NCBI GenBank assembly: GCA_000721375.1
Contig: JOGW01000002.1
Coordinates: 248,001 to 312,000 of the forward strand
Direction: 5' to 3'
Length of the DNA stretch: 64,000 bases
Source of the DNA: Streptomyces sp. NRRL B-3428
GTDB taxonomy: Bacteria; Actinomycetota; Actinomycetes; Streptomycetales; Streptomycetaceae
Positions 32,201 through 39,618 of this stretch are shown in pieces. Under the pieces are notes generated by a model that was given only the letters and a program-made list of their open reading frames with translations, did not search any database and was not told the origin of the DNA. Every line of letters begins with the position of its first letter. Positions within the stretch are counted from its first letter, which is position 1. The position numbers and the translations under genes are program-made.

Positions 32201-32212
32201 GGCCCGCGCCCG

Positions 32213-32815
32213 TCAGCCGCGCGCCGCGCGGGTCCGCAGTTCGTCCCAGACCGCCCGCACCTGCGGCTCCAGGTGCTCCAGCTGGCCGTCGTTGTCGATC
32301 ACCAGGTCGGCGATCTCCAGCCGCTTCTCGCGGCCGGCCTGCGCCGCCATCCGCGCGCGGGCGTCGTCCTCGGTCATCCCCCGCAGCCGTACGAGACGGT
32401 CGAGCTGGGTCTCGGGGGCGGCGTCGACCACAATCACCAGGTCGTACAGCGGAGCCAGCGCGTTCTCCGCGAGCAGCGGTACATCGTGCACGACAACCGC
32501 GTCCGCTGCGGCGGCCCGCTCCAGCTCGGCCGAGCGGGCGCCCACCAGGGGGTGCACGATCCCGTTGAGCACCGCGAGGCGCTCGGGGTCGGCGAAGACG
32601 ATGGAGCCGAGCCGGGGCCGGTCGAGCGAGCCGTCCGGCGCGAGGATCTCCTCGCCGAAGGCCTCGACCACCGCCGCCAGACCGGGAGTTCCGGGCGCGA
32701 CGACCTCCCGGGCGATCTGATCGGCGTCGACGATCACGGCGCCATACGAGTCGAGCAGCCGCGAAACCGCACTCTTGCCGGCACCGATACCGCCGGTCAG
32801 ACCCACCTTCAGCAT
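32213..32815 (-). CDS. coaE: dephospho-CoA kinase, 200 aa
   Basis: Catalyses the last step of coenzyme A synthesis, ATP-dependent phosphorylation of dephospho-CoA at the ribose 3'-hydroxyl. Walker [15 protein letters not shown] is at the N-terminus, followed by [20 protein letters not shown], the family's conserved DAD segment, and [23 protein letters not shown]. Length fits the short form without the UPF0157 domain that mycobacterial CoaE carries. The ATG at 32815 begins exactly at MLKVGLTGG. The PAC2 gene lies 64 bp upstream and DUF3592 12 bp downstream. Confidence 0.96.
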   Translation of the reverse strand: MLKVGLTGGIGAGKSAVSRLLDSYGAVIVDADQIAREVVAPGTPGLAAVVEAFGEEILAPDGSLDRPRLGSIVFADPERLAVLNGIVHPLVGARSAELERAAAADAVVVHDVPLLAENALAPLYDLVIVVDAAPETQLDRLVRLRGMTEDDARARMAAQAGREKRLEIADLVIDNDGQLEHLEPQVRAVWDELRTRAARG

Positions 32816-32879
32816 GAACGGCAGCTTAGGCCCTGAGTTCACTCTGCGCCCAGGGTCCCTGGCGACGCATACGGAACGC

Positions 32880-33815
32880 CTACTTCTCGTCCCGGTCCGC
32901 CAGGAACTGCTCCAGCTCGCGCCCGATCTCGTCCGCGGTCGGGATGTCCACCGGCTCGGCCAGCATGTTGCCCCGGGTCTCGGCCCCGGCCGCCGCGTCG
33001 TACTGGTGCTCAAGGCCCTGGACCATGGAGACGAGCTCTTCGTCGCCCTCCTGGATCTGGCGCTCGATCTCGTTCTGCGTGCGGTGCGCCTGGGTGCGCA
33101 GGTTGTGCGCGATCGCGGGCAGCACCAGACCGGTGGCGGAGGTGATCGACTCGAGTACGGTCAGCGCGGCGTCGGGGTACGCGGAGCGCGCGATGTAGTG
33201 CGGCACATGGGCCGCGACACCGAGCACATCGTGCCCGGCCTGGATCAGGCGGTACTCGACCAGCGCCGCCGCGCTTCCCGGCACCTGTGCCTCGTCGAAG
33301 GGGCTGCGGTGCCCCGGCACCAGATCGGTGCGGTTGCCGTGCGGGGTGAGGCCCACCGGGCGGGTGTGCGGGACGCCCATCGGAATGCCGTGGAAGTTCA
33401 CCGCGAGCCGTACGCCGAGCCGCTCGACGACCTCGCCGACGGCCTGCGCGAACAGCTCCCACTCGACGTCGGGCTCGGGCCCGGACAGCACCAGGAACGG
33501 CGCCCCGGTGGCGTCCTGGAGCAGCCGCACCTCGATGGAGGGCTCCTCGTAGTCCACCCACTGGTCACGCTGGAAGGTCAGCAGCGGACGCCGCGCGCGG
33601 TAGTCCACGAGCCGGTCGTGGTCGAAGCGCGCCACGATCTGTCCCGGCAGCGCCTCGAAGAGCTCGTCGATGATCTGCTCACCGGTCTCGCCCGCGTCGA
33701 TGTATCCGTCGAAGTGGTAGAGCATGACAAGTCCGGCCGAGTCCTGCGCCAGGGCCATGTCGGCCACGGCGAGCCCCTTGGCATCCCATTCGTACAAACT
33801 CTGCGCGTCAACCAC
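32880..33815 (-). CDS. PAC2 family protein (proteasome assembly chaperone-like fold), 311 aa
   Basis: A PAC2-fold protein of actinobacteria. Conserved segments are [24 protein letters not shown] near the start, [43 protein letters not shown], and [27 protein letters not shown]. The C-terminal 90 residues are helical, ending in acidic coiled-coil-like sequence. In eukaryotes PAC2 assists proteasome assembly; streptomycetes have 20S proteasomes, but a link is not proven for this family. The start is GTG with GAGGAGG well placed. Confidence 0.88.
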   Translation of the reverse strand: MVDAQSLYEWDAKGLAVADMALAQDSAGLVMLYHFDGYIDAGETGEQIIDELFEALPGQIVARFDHDRLVDYRARRPLLTFQRDQWVDYEEPSIEVRLLQDATGAPFLVLSGPEPDVEWELFAQAVGEVVERLGVRLAVNFHGIPMGVPHTRPVGLTPHGNRTDLVPGHRSPFDEAQVPGSAAALVEYRLIQAGHDVLGVAAHVPHYIARSAYPDAALTVLESITSATGLVLPAIAHNLRTQAHRTQNEIERQIQEGDEELVSMVQGLEHQYDAAAGAETRGNMLAEPVDIPTADEIGRELEQFLADRDEK

Positions 33816-33931
33816 AGTGACCGTTCCTCCTCGTGTTCGTACGCAAGAACGCCCACGCTGTGCATGGCATTCCCCAACGCCCGTACGTCCACGCGTTCTA
33901 CGCCGCTTTGATCGCCGGGCACCGTGGGGGT

Positions 33932-33961
33932 CCGGCCCTCACCCGGACGGGCAAGGGCCGG
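33932..33961 (-). terminator. hairpin terminator after the flavin amine oxidase gene
   Basis: CCGGCCCT (33932-33939) pairs with AGGGCCGG (33954-33961), an 8-bp perfect stem 16 bp after the stop of the minus-strand amine oxidase gene. Confidence 0.6.
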
Positions 33962-33976
33962 TGTGGCAGGTACCTG

Positions 33977-35575
33977 TCAGGCGAGTACACGCCGGTGCAG
34001 TGAGGTCACCACCTTGCGTGCCGAGGTGAACGCACCGTGTTGCCAGGCGTCGGTGTGGCTGAGGTGGTCACCCGCGAAGTAGACCCGCCCCGCGGCCCGG
34101 TTCAGCGGCGTGAAGGCGGCCGCGTCCGGGCCGCCGGCCATGGAGTGCCAGGCGGCCTCCAGATACGGCGTCTGGCGCCAGTGGTGCGAGAAGTGCGCGG
34201 CCAGTTCGGTGCGGTACTTCTCGCCGTGGATCTTCACACCGTTCGCGACGGCCCGCTCCATGCGCTGCGGCGGGGTGAGCGCCGCATACGAGTCGGCCGT
34301 GGATCCGTAGTTGTAGTAGCCGACGAGCGTGCCGCGCCTGCCGTTGTGCCCGTGGGACGGGTACCAGATGTGAGCGAGGTCCAGGTCGGTTTCGGTGATG
34401 CCGCCGTAGATCCGGTGGTCCGTCTCCCACCAGCGGCTGCGGTACTCCAGGCCGATCTTGCCGGCCGAGGACGGCTTGCAGGCCTCAAGGGCGCTCTGCA
34501 CGGCGCCGCCCAGGTTGTGCGGGGTCTTGGCGAGGATGTTCGGCGGCAGCGCGGCGATGCAGTAGTCCGCCTCGACGGCGTAGGTGCGTCCACCGCGGGT
34601 GTACGTGACGGTGACCCCGTCGGCCTTGTCGGTGATCTCCGTGACCGCGGCCCCGGTCCGTATCCTGCGCTCGCCCACCGCCCGCGTCAGCGCCTTCGGT
34701 ATCGCGTCCATCCCGCCGACCGGCTGGAACATCAGCATGGCCTGGTCGTATCCGAACTCGAAGGAGAAGTATCTGCCGACCTGGCTGCGGAAGACCTCCG
34801 ATGCGTCCGGCACCGGCCCGAGCTGCGTGCCCGGTGTACCGGCCGCCGCGGGGTCCACGCTGAAGCCGCGGCGCTCGCTGCCTTCGTACTTCATGGTGTC
34901 GCCCAGATCGCCGAAGTCCTTGAGGAACTCCATGAGGCGCTCCTGGTCCTCGACCGTCAGCGCCTTGTCCAGGGCGCCCAGGTCGGTGGCCTTGGCCAGC
35001 AGCTCCGACACGTATCCGTACACATCCGCCTTGGCCGTGCGATAGCGCACCGGGGCCTTCATCCCGGCCTTCTCGTTGTAGAGGTACGCGTTGGCGTTGG
35101 TGTTGGTGAACACCTCCAGCGGGACGCCCAGTTCACGGCAGTAGTCCATGGTGACCATCCACTGCGGGATACGCCCGGGCCCCGCGTTCATGTACTGGCC
35201 CTCGCTGAAGCGGGCCGTCTGCCTGTTGCCGTAGGTGTCCACGGTCGTATCGCCGCCGCGCACGGTGAAGTTGCGCCCGCCGGTGCGCTCGCGCGCCTCC
35301 AGGACGGTGCAGTCGTATCCGGCCTTGCCCAGCTCGTACGCGGCCGTGAGTCCCGCGATACCGCCACCCACGACGACGACCGTCGCCGCAGCCCTGCCGG
35401 TGAGGGTGAAGTCGCCGGTGCCGGGCGACGTGAAGACGGCCTCGCGCTGCGCCGCGGCGGCGGTCGGGGCGAGCCCCAGCGCACCCATGGTGGCGAACAT
35501 CGTGCCCGCGCCCCCGGCGATTCCCACGTTGCGCAGAAACGCGCGTCGGCTGCCGGCCTGCTCTGCAGAAGTCAT
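33977..35575 (-). CDS. Tat-exported flavin monoamine oxidase family protein, 532 aa
   Basis: An FAD-dependent amine oxidase of the MAO/L-amino-acid oxidase group. The N-terminus has a twin-arginine signal (SRRAFLRNVGIAGGAGTMFATMGALGLAPTAAAA) consistent with folding before export. The Rossmann motif is VVVVGGGIAGLTAAYELGKAGYDCTVLEARERTGGRN; the GG motif and late PYLEAAWHSMAGGPDAA and VYFAGDHLSH close the FAD site. It oxidises an amine or amino acid outside the cell and releases peroxide. The ATG at 35575 follows AAGGGGACCC. A terminator follows the gene. Confidence 0.9.
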   Translation of the reverse strand: MTSAEQAGSRRAFLRNVGIAGGAGTMFATMGALGLAPTAAAAQREAVFTSPGTGDFTLTGRAAATVVVVGGGIAGLTAAYELGKAGYDCTVLEARERTGGRNFTVRGGDTTVDTYGNRQTARFSEGQYMNAGPGRIPQWMVTMDYCRELGVPLEVFTNTNANAYLYNEKAGMKAPVRYRTAKADVYGYVSELLAKATDLGALDKALTVEDQERLMEFLKDFGDLGDTMKYEGSERRGFSVDPAAAGTPGTQLGPVPDASEVFRSQVGRYFSFEFGYDQAMLMFQPVGGMDAIPKALTRAVGERRIRTGAAVTEITDKADGVTVTYTRGGRTYAVEADYCIAALPPNILAKTPHNLGGAVQSALEACKPSSAGKIGLEYRSRWWETDHRIYGGITETDLDLAHIWYPSHGHNGRRGTLVGYYNYGSTADSYAALTPPQRMERAVANGVKIHGEKYRTELAAHFSHHWRQTPYLEAAWHSMAGGPDAAAFTPLNRAAGRVYFAGDHLSHTDAWQHGAFTSARKVVTSLHRRVLA

Positions 35576-35705
35576 GTTCCGGGTCCCCTTGATCTCGACG
35601 ACCCGCGGATCCTGCCAACGCCCCGTTACGGCCCGGCACTTACTCGTGTATCCCACACGTTTCCACTGCCCATCCGGCCCGGACAGCACTGTTCCCGGAA
35701 AGCGC

Positions 35706-35741
35706 TGAGGCCCGCACCCCCCGAAGGGGATGCGGGCCTCA
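35706..35741 (-). terminator. hairpin terminator after rpsA
   Basis: TGAGGCCCGCA (35706-35716) pairs with TGCGGGCCTCA (35731-35741), an 11-bp perfect stem with a further CCCC/GGGG pairing inside. It lies 29 bp after the rpsA stop on the minus strand. Confidence 0.85.
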
Positions 35742-35769
35742 GTTTCAACTACCGCCTAGCAGCAGAGCT

Positions 35770-37284
35770 TCAGCTCTGGCCGCCGGCCAGCTTCTCGCGC
35801 AGCGCGGCGAGCGCCTCGTCCGAAGCGAGGGCACCAGAGGTGTCCGCACCCTCGGAGGAGTACGAGCCGCCGCCGCCACCCTGGCCACCCGCGGCCGGAG
35901 CCGCACCGGCGGGAGCCGCAGCGCCCTCGGCCTCGGCCTGAGCGTCGGCCTCGCGGGACTTGATGACCTGAGCCTGGTGCTGCTCGAAGCGCTGCTGCGC
36001 CTCGGCGTACTGGGTCTCCCAGACCTCGCGCTGGGTCTCGAAGCCCTCGAGCCAGTCGTTGGTCTCGGGGTCGAAGCCCTCGGGGTAGATGTAGTTGCCC
36101 TGGTCGTCGTAGGACGCGGCCATGCCGTACAGGGTCGGGTCGAACTCGACCGACGCCGGGTCGGCACCGAAGGACTCGTTGGCCTGCTTGAGGCTCAGCG
36201 AGATCCGGCGACGCTCGAGGTCGATGTCGATGACCTTGACGAAGATCTCGTCGTTGACCTGGACGACCTGCTCCGGGATCTCCACGTGGCGCTCGGCCAG
36301 CTCGGAGATGTGGACCAGACCCTCGATGCCCTCGTCGACGCGCACGAACGCACCGAACGGAACGAGCTTCGTGACCTTACCCGGGACGACCTGACCGATC
36401 TGGTGCGTACGGGCGAACTGCTGCCACGGGTCTTCCTGCGTGGCCTTGAGCGACAGGGAGACGCGCTCGCGGTCCATGTCGACGTCGAGGACCTCGACGG
36501 TGACTTCCTGGCCGACCTCGACAACCTCGGAGGGGTGGTCGATGTGCTTCCAGGAGAGCTCGGAGACGTGGACGAGACCGTCGACGCCACCCAGGTCCAC
36601 GAAGGCACCGAAGTTGACGATCGAGGAAACGACGCCGGAGCGGACCTGACCCTTCTGCAGGGTGGTGAGGAACGTCTGGCGGACCTCGGACTGGGTCTGC
36701 TCGAGCCAGGCACGGCGGGACAGGACCACGTTGTTGCGGTTCTTGTCCAGCTCGATGATCTTCGCCTCGAGCTCCTTGCCCACGTAAGGCTGGAGGTCGC
36801 GAACGCGACGCATCTCGACGAGGGAGGCAGGCAGGAAGCCACGGAGGCCGATGTCGAGGATGAGACCACCCTTGACGACCTCGATGACGGTACCGGTGAC
36901 GATGCCGTCTTCTTCCTTGATCTTCTCGATCGTGCCCCAGGCCCGCTCGTACTGAGCGCGCTTCTTGGACAGGATCAGACGGCCTTCCTTGTCCTCCTTC
37001 TGGAGAACCAGGGCCTCGATCTCGTCGCCTACCGCGACGACCTCGTTCGGGTCGACGTCGTGCTTGATCGAGAGCTCACGGCTCGGGATCACGCCTTCGG
37101 TCTTGTAACCGATGTCGAGGAGGACCTCGTCCCGGTCAACCTTGACGATGACGCCATCGACGATGTCGCCATCGTTGAAGTACTTGATCGTCTCGTCGAT
37201 AGCGGCGAGGAATGCTTCCTCGTCACCGATGTCGTTGACCGCAACCTGCGGAGTGGTGGCGGTGGTCTCGGTGCTGCTCGTCAT
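35770..37284 (-). CDS. rpsA: 30S ribosomal protein S1, 504 aa
   Basis: Four S1 (OB-fold) RNA-binding domains can be read in order: IVDGVIVKVDRDEVLLDIGYKTEGVIP (about 40-110), IVTGTVIEVVKGGLILDIGLRGFLP (about 125-195), VRSGVVSSIVNFGAFVDLGGVDGLVHVSELS (about 210-285) and VVPGKVTKLVPFGAFVRVDEGIEGLVHISELA (about 295-370). S1 helps the ribosome bind mRNA. The C-terminal tail (about 380-504) is acidic then Ala/Gly-rich, with QGGGGGSYSSEG, as in other streptomycetes. The ATG is at 37284. A strong promoter lies about 200 bp upstream (37483-37511), so the leader is long and may be regulated. Confidence 0.97.
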   Translation of the reverse strand: MTSSTETTATTPQVAVNDIGDEEAFLAAIDETIKYFNDGDIVDGVIVKVDRDEVLLDIGYKTEGVIPSRELSIKHDVDPNEVVAVGDEIEALVLQKEDKEGRLILSKKRAQYERAWGTIEKIKEEDGIVTGTVIEVVKGGLILDIGLRGFLPASLVEMRRVRDLQPYVGKELEAKIIELDKNRNNVVLSRRAWLEQTQSEVRQTFLTTLQKGQVRSGVVSSIVNFGAFVDLGGVDGLVHVSELSWKHIDHPSEVVEVGQEVTVEVLDVDMDRERVSLSLKATQEDPWQQFARTHQIGQVVPGKVTKLVPFGAFVRVDEGIEGLVHISELAERHVEIPEQVVQVNDEIFVKVIDIDLERRRISLSLKQANESFGADPASVEFDPTLYGMAASYDDQGNYIYPEGFDPETNDWLEGFETQREVWETQYAEAQQRFEQHQAQVIKSREADAQAEAEGAAAPAGAAPAAGGQGGGGGSYSSEGADTSGALASDEALAALREKLAGGQS

Positions 37285-37482
37285 GTGGGAAAGGGCTCCG
37301 GTACGGACAGTGAGTCGTAGGTACTGCTACGCCGGGAGCTCATTTCGCACTGCCGAAGCCGGACAGCCTGGGAAGCGCCTAACCGGAAGAATCCGAAGGC
37401 GCCTCGACAACCGAGGGGACATACAACAGATACGAGCGCAGCCTGCTCTGTATGAGGAGCGCAAGCTCGCAGCGCAACTTGT

Positions 37483-37511
37483 AGCATACGGGGGCTGCCG
37501 GGCAGGGTCAA
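37483..37511 (-). promoter_or_regulatory. strong vegetative promoter of rpsA
   Basis: On the minus strand, TTGACC (-35, complement of 37506-37511) and TATGCT (-10, complement of 37483-37488) are separated by exactly 17 bases. This closely matches the HrdB-type consensus and predicts a 5' leader of about 190 nt. The -35 box overlaps the ATG at 37511 that opens the divergent methyltransferase frame. Confidence 0.78.
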
Positions 37512-38521
37512 TGCGCGAAGGCGCACACCCGGGGCGGATCGCCGCATTCCCGGCACAAGAACTGTCGCACGAGGCCACCAGGGTCGCTCCGCACACGGCA
37601 GCTTCAGGGCCCGGACGGTCCGGGGCGAAGCTCCAGGAGCCCCTCGGGCCGCAAGCCGTACCGCACCTTACGACGCAGGAGCCCATCATCCAAGAGCCCG
37701 CAGCCGACGCTTCCGCTTCCGTATACGACGACGCCGTCGCCACCCGTCGCGAGGCAGGCGCCGACGAGAGCAGCCGGGCCAGCCGTGGCTGGTGGGACCG
37801 GAACGCCGACGAGTACCAGAGCGACCACGGGTCCTTTCTCGGGGACGACCGTTTCGTATGGGGTCCCGAGGGACTCGACGAGGCGGAGGCACGCCTCCTC
37901 GGGCCGGCCTCGTCGCTGAAGGGCGCCTCGGTCCTGGAGATCGGCGCGGGCGCCGCGCAGTGCGCGCGCTGGCTGGCCGCGCAGGGGGCGCGGCCGGTCG
38001 CGCTCGACCTCTCGCACCGCCAGCTGCAGCACGCGCTGCGGATCGGCGCCGAGGGGGTGGGCCTCGTGGAGGCGGACGCGGGTGCGCTGCCCTTCGCGGA
38101 CGCCTCCTTCGACCTCGCGTGCTCCGCGTACGGTGCGCTCCCCTTTGTCGCGGACCCCGTGCAGGTCCTGCGCGAGGTACGCCGGGTCCTTCGCCCCGGC
38201 GGCCGTTTCGTCTTCTCGGTCACGCACCCCATCCGCTGGGCGTTCCCGGACGAGCCCGGGCCCGAGGGGCTCTCGGTCTCGGGCTCGTACTTCGACCGCA
38301 CCCCTTATGTGGAGCAGGACGACCGCGGCCGGGCGGTGTACGTCGAGCACCACCGCACCGTGGGCGACCGCGTACGGGATGTGGTCGCGGCCGGCTTTTG
38401 CCTGGTGGACCTGGTCGAGCCGGAGTGGCCGGACTGGAACACCCAGGAGTGGGGCGGCTGGTCCCCGCTGCGGGGCTCACTGCTCCCCGGCACGGCGATC
38501 TTCGTCTGCGACAGGGACTGA
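37511..38521 (+). CDS. class I SAM-dependent methyltransferase, start uncertain (336 aa from 37511, about 277 aa from 37688)
   Basis: A Rossmann-fold methyltransferase: RGWWDRNADEYQSDHGSFLGDDRFVWGPEGLDEAEARLLG leads into motif I SVLEIGAGAAQCARWLAAQGARPVALDLSHRQLQHA, then VEADAGALPFADASFDLACSAYGALPFV and RPGGRFVFSVTHPI. The substrate is unknown. The only in-frame ATG (37511) lies inside the divergent rpsA promoter and has a weak site. A clear AGGAG (37677-37681) precedes ATC codons at 37685 and 37688, exactly where sequence typical of the family begins (IIQEPAADAS). The 3' end overlaps the convergent GH6 gene by 45 bp. Confidence 0.85.
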   Translation: MREGAHPGRIAAFPAQELSHEATRVAPHTAASGPGRSGAKLQEPLGPQAVPHLTTQEPIIQEPAADASASVYDDAVATRREAGADESSRASRGWWDRNADEYQSDHGSFLGDDRFVWGPEGLDEAEARLLGPASSLKGASVLEIGAGAAQCARWLAAQGARPVALDLSHRQLQHALRIGAEGVGLVEADAGALPFADASFDLACSAYGALPFVADPVQVLREVRRVLRPGGRFVFSVTHPIRWAFPDEPGPEGLSVSGSYFDRTPYVEQDDRGRAVYVEHHRTVGDRVRDVVAAGFCLVDLVEPEWPDWNTQEWGGWSPLRGSLLPGTAIFVCDRD

Positions 38522-39466
38522 GGGGTCGGCCGCCGCACGTCGAGCGAGGTCCAACGCGTACGTGGGCCACCACTCCCCCGCCTCAGGTGCGCCTCGGCAG
38601 GCTCCGTCCGAGTCGCCCGGGTGCTTGATCCAGAGGAACGCGTCGATACGGGGATGACCCGTGGCCGTCGTAGGGGTCCTGCCCAGGGAGCGGCCCGGCG
38701 GGTTGCACCAGGGTTCGCTCAGGCCCGGGGGCGGGGGGCCGCTGCCGTTGCGGCTGGTGTCCATCACGTAATGCTTGCCGCCCAGGAGTTCGGAGAGCGT
38801 GTCCCCGTACGCGATGACCTCGGCGTCGGCGCGGAAGTTGGACACGTTGAGCGCGAAGCCGTCGGCCCGCGAGACGCCCGAACGCATCAGTGCCGGGACC
38901 ATCCGCCAGGGGTTGGGCACCCAGGCCGGGTGGCCCGCGTCGAGGTAGACCTTGGTGTGCGGCTGCCGCTTCAGCCGCTCGGTGGCCCGCGCGAGCAGGC
39001 CGTGGCGCTCGTCGTGGAAGCGGGCCGGGGTGCAGCCGTCGAGCAGGTGCGGGACCGCGTCCGGTTCGAGGACCACGAGGGCGGGGGCGTCACCGATGGC
39101 GGCGGCGAAGCGGTCGATCCAGCGCAGGTAGGCGGGGCCGTTCTCGGCGCCGCCCGCCGAGTACTGGCCGCAGTCGCGGTGCGGGATGCGGTACGCGACC
39201 AGCAGAACGGTGCGCCCTCGGGCCTCGCGTACGGCGCGCTCGATACCGAACGTGGGGTCGGCGTCGGCGAGCCAGGTGGGGGTGGGCTGGTCGGCGATGT
39301 GGCGCATGGCGGCCGCGTCCGCGGTGCGACCCTCGCTCTGCCAGGTGGCCGCCTGGCGTGCGGCGTCGCTTCGGGGGTCCACCCAGAAAGGGTGGGGCGG
39401 TTCGGGAGCGCTGAGCAGCGCGGGCGACAGCACGGTCAGCAGCGCGGCGGCGATGGTGCGGAGCAT
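38477..39466 (-). CDS. secreted glycoside hydrolase family 6 protein (endoglucanase/cellobiohydrolase-like), 329 aa
   Basis: A GH6 fold enzyme that cleaves beta-1,4-glucan by inversion. The signal peptide MLRTIAAALLTVLSPALLSA is followed by PFWVDPRSDAARQAATW. The conserved GH6 blocks are LLVAYRIPHRDCGQYSAGGA (catalytic-base loop with the Asp of RDCGQYS), LVVLEPDAVPHL (catalytic acid Asp in LEPDA), YLDAGHPAWV, and DAFLWIKHPGDSDGAC. No cellulose-binding module is attached, unlike many Streptomyces cellulases. The AGGGG upstream of the ATG comes from the intergenic palindromic element at 39470. The 3' end overlaps the methyltransferase gene. Confidence 0.92.
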   Translation of the reverse strand: MLRTIAAALLTVLSPALLSAPEPPHPFWVDPRSDAARQAATWQSEGRTADAAAMRHIADQPTPTWLADADPTFGIERAVREARGRTVLLVAYRIPHRDCGQYSAGGAENGPAYLRWIDRFAAAIGDAPALVVLEPDAVPHLLDGCTPARFHDERHGLLARATERLKRQPHTKVYLDAGHPAWVPNPWRMVPALMRSGVSRADGFALNVSNFRADAEVIAYGDTLSELLGGKHYVMDTSRNGSGPPPPGLSEPWCNPPGRSLGRTPTTATGHPRIDAFLWIKHPGDSDGACRGAPEAGEWWPTYALDLARRAAADPSVPVADEDRRAGEQ

Positions 39467-39469
39467 GTC

Positions 39470-39553
39470 TTTCCCCTACCCGCCCCTTCCCGGAACTGGG
39501 GCTTCGCCCCGGGCCCCGCATCCGAACTTCGTTCGGATGGCCTCAAACGCCGG
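39470..39553. repeat. Streptomyces intergenic palindromic repeat, copy 1
   Basis: Begins TTTCCCCTACCCGCCCC and contains GGGGC-TTC-GCCCC (39498-39510) and ATCCGAAC-TTC-GTTCGGAT (39520-39538), ending in CCTCAAACGCCGG. The order matches the copy at 47443. It lies between the divergent GH6 and hrpB genes. Confidence 0.88.
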
Positions 39554-39618
39554 CCTCGAACACCGGCCGCACCAGCCACCCGCACCAGCCGAGCACGGCA
39601 CCAGGGACACTGGACCCC

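Noticed and set aside
36122..37320. Leu/Asp/Val-rich plus-strand frame opposite rpsA
   Set aside because: It is the antisense of rpsA, whose S1 domains are unmistakable, and it lacks a ribosome binding site.
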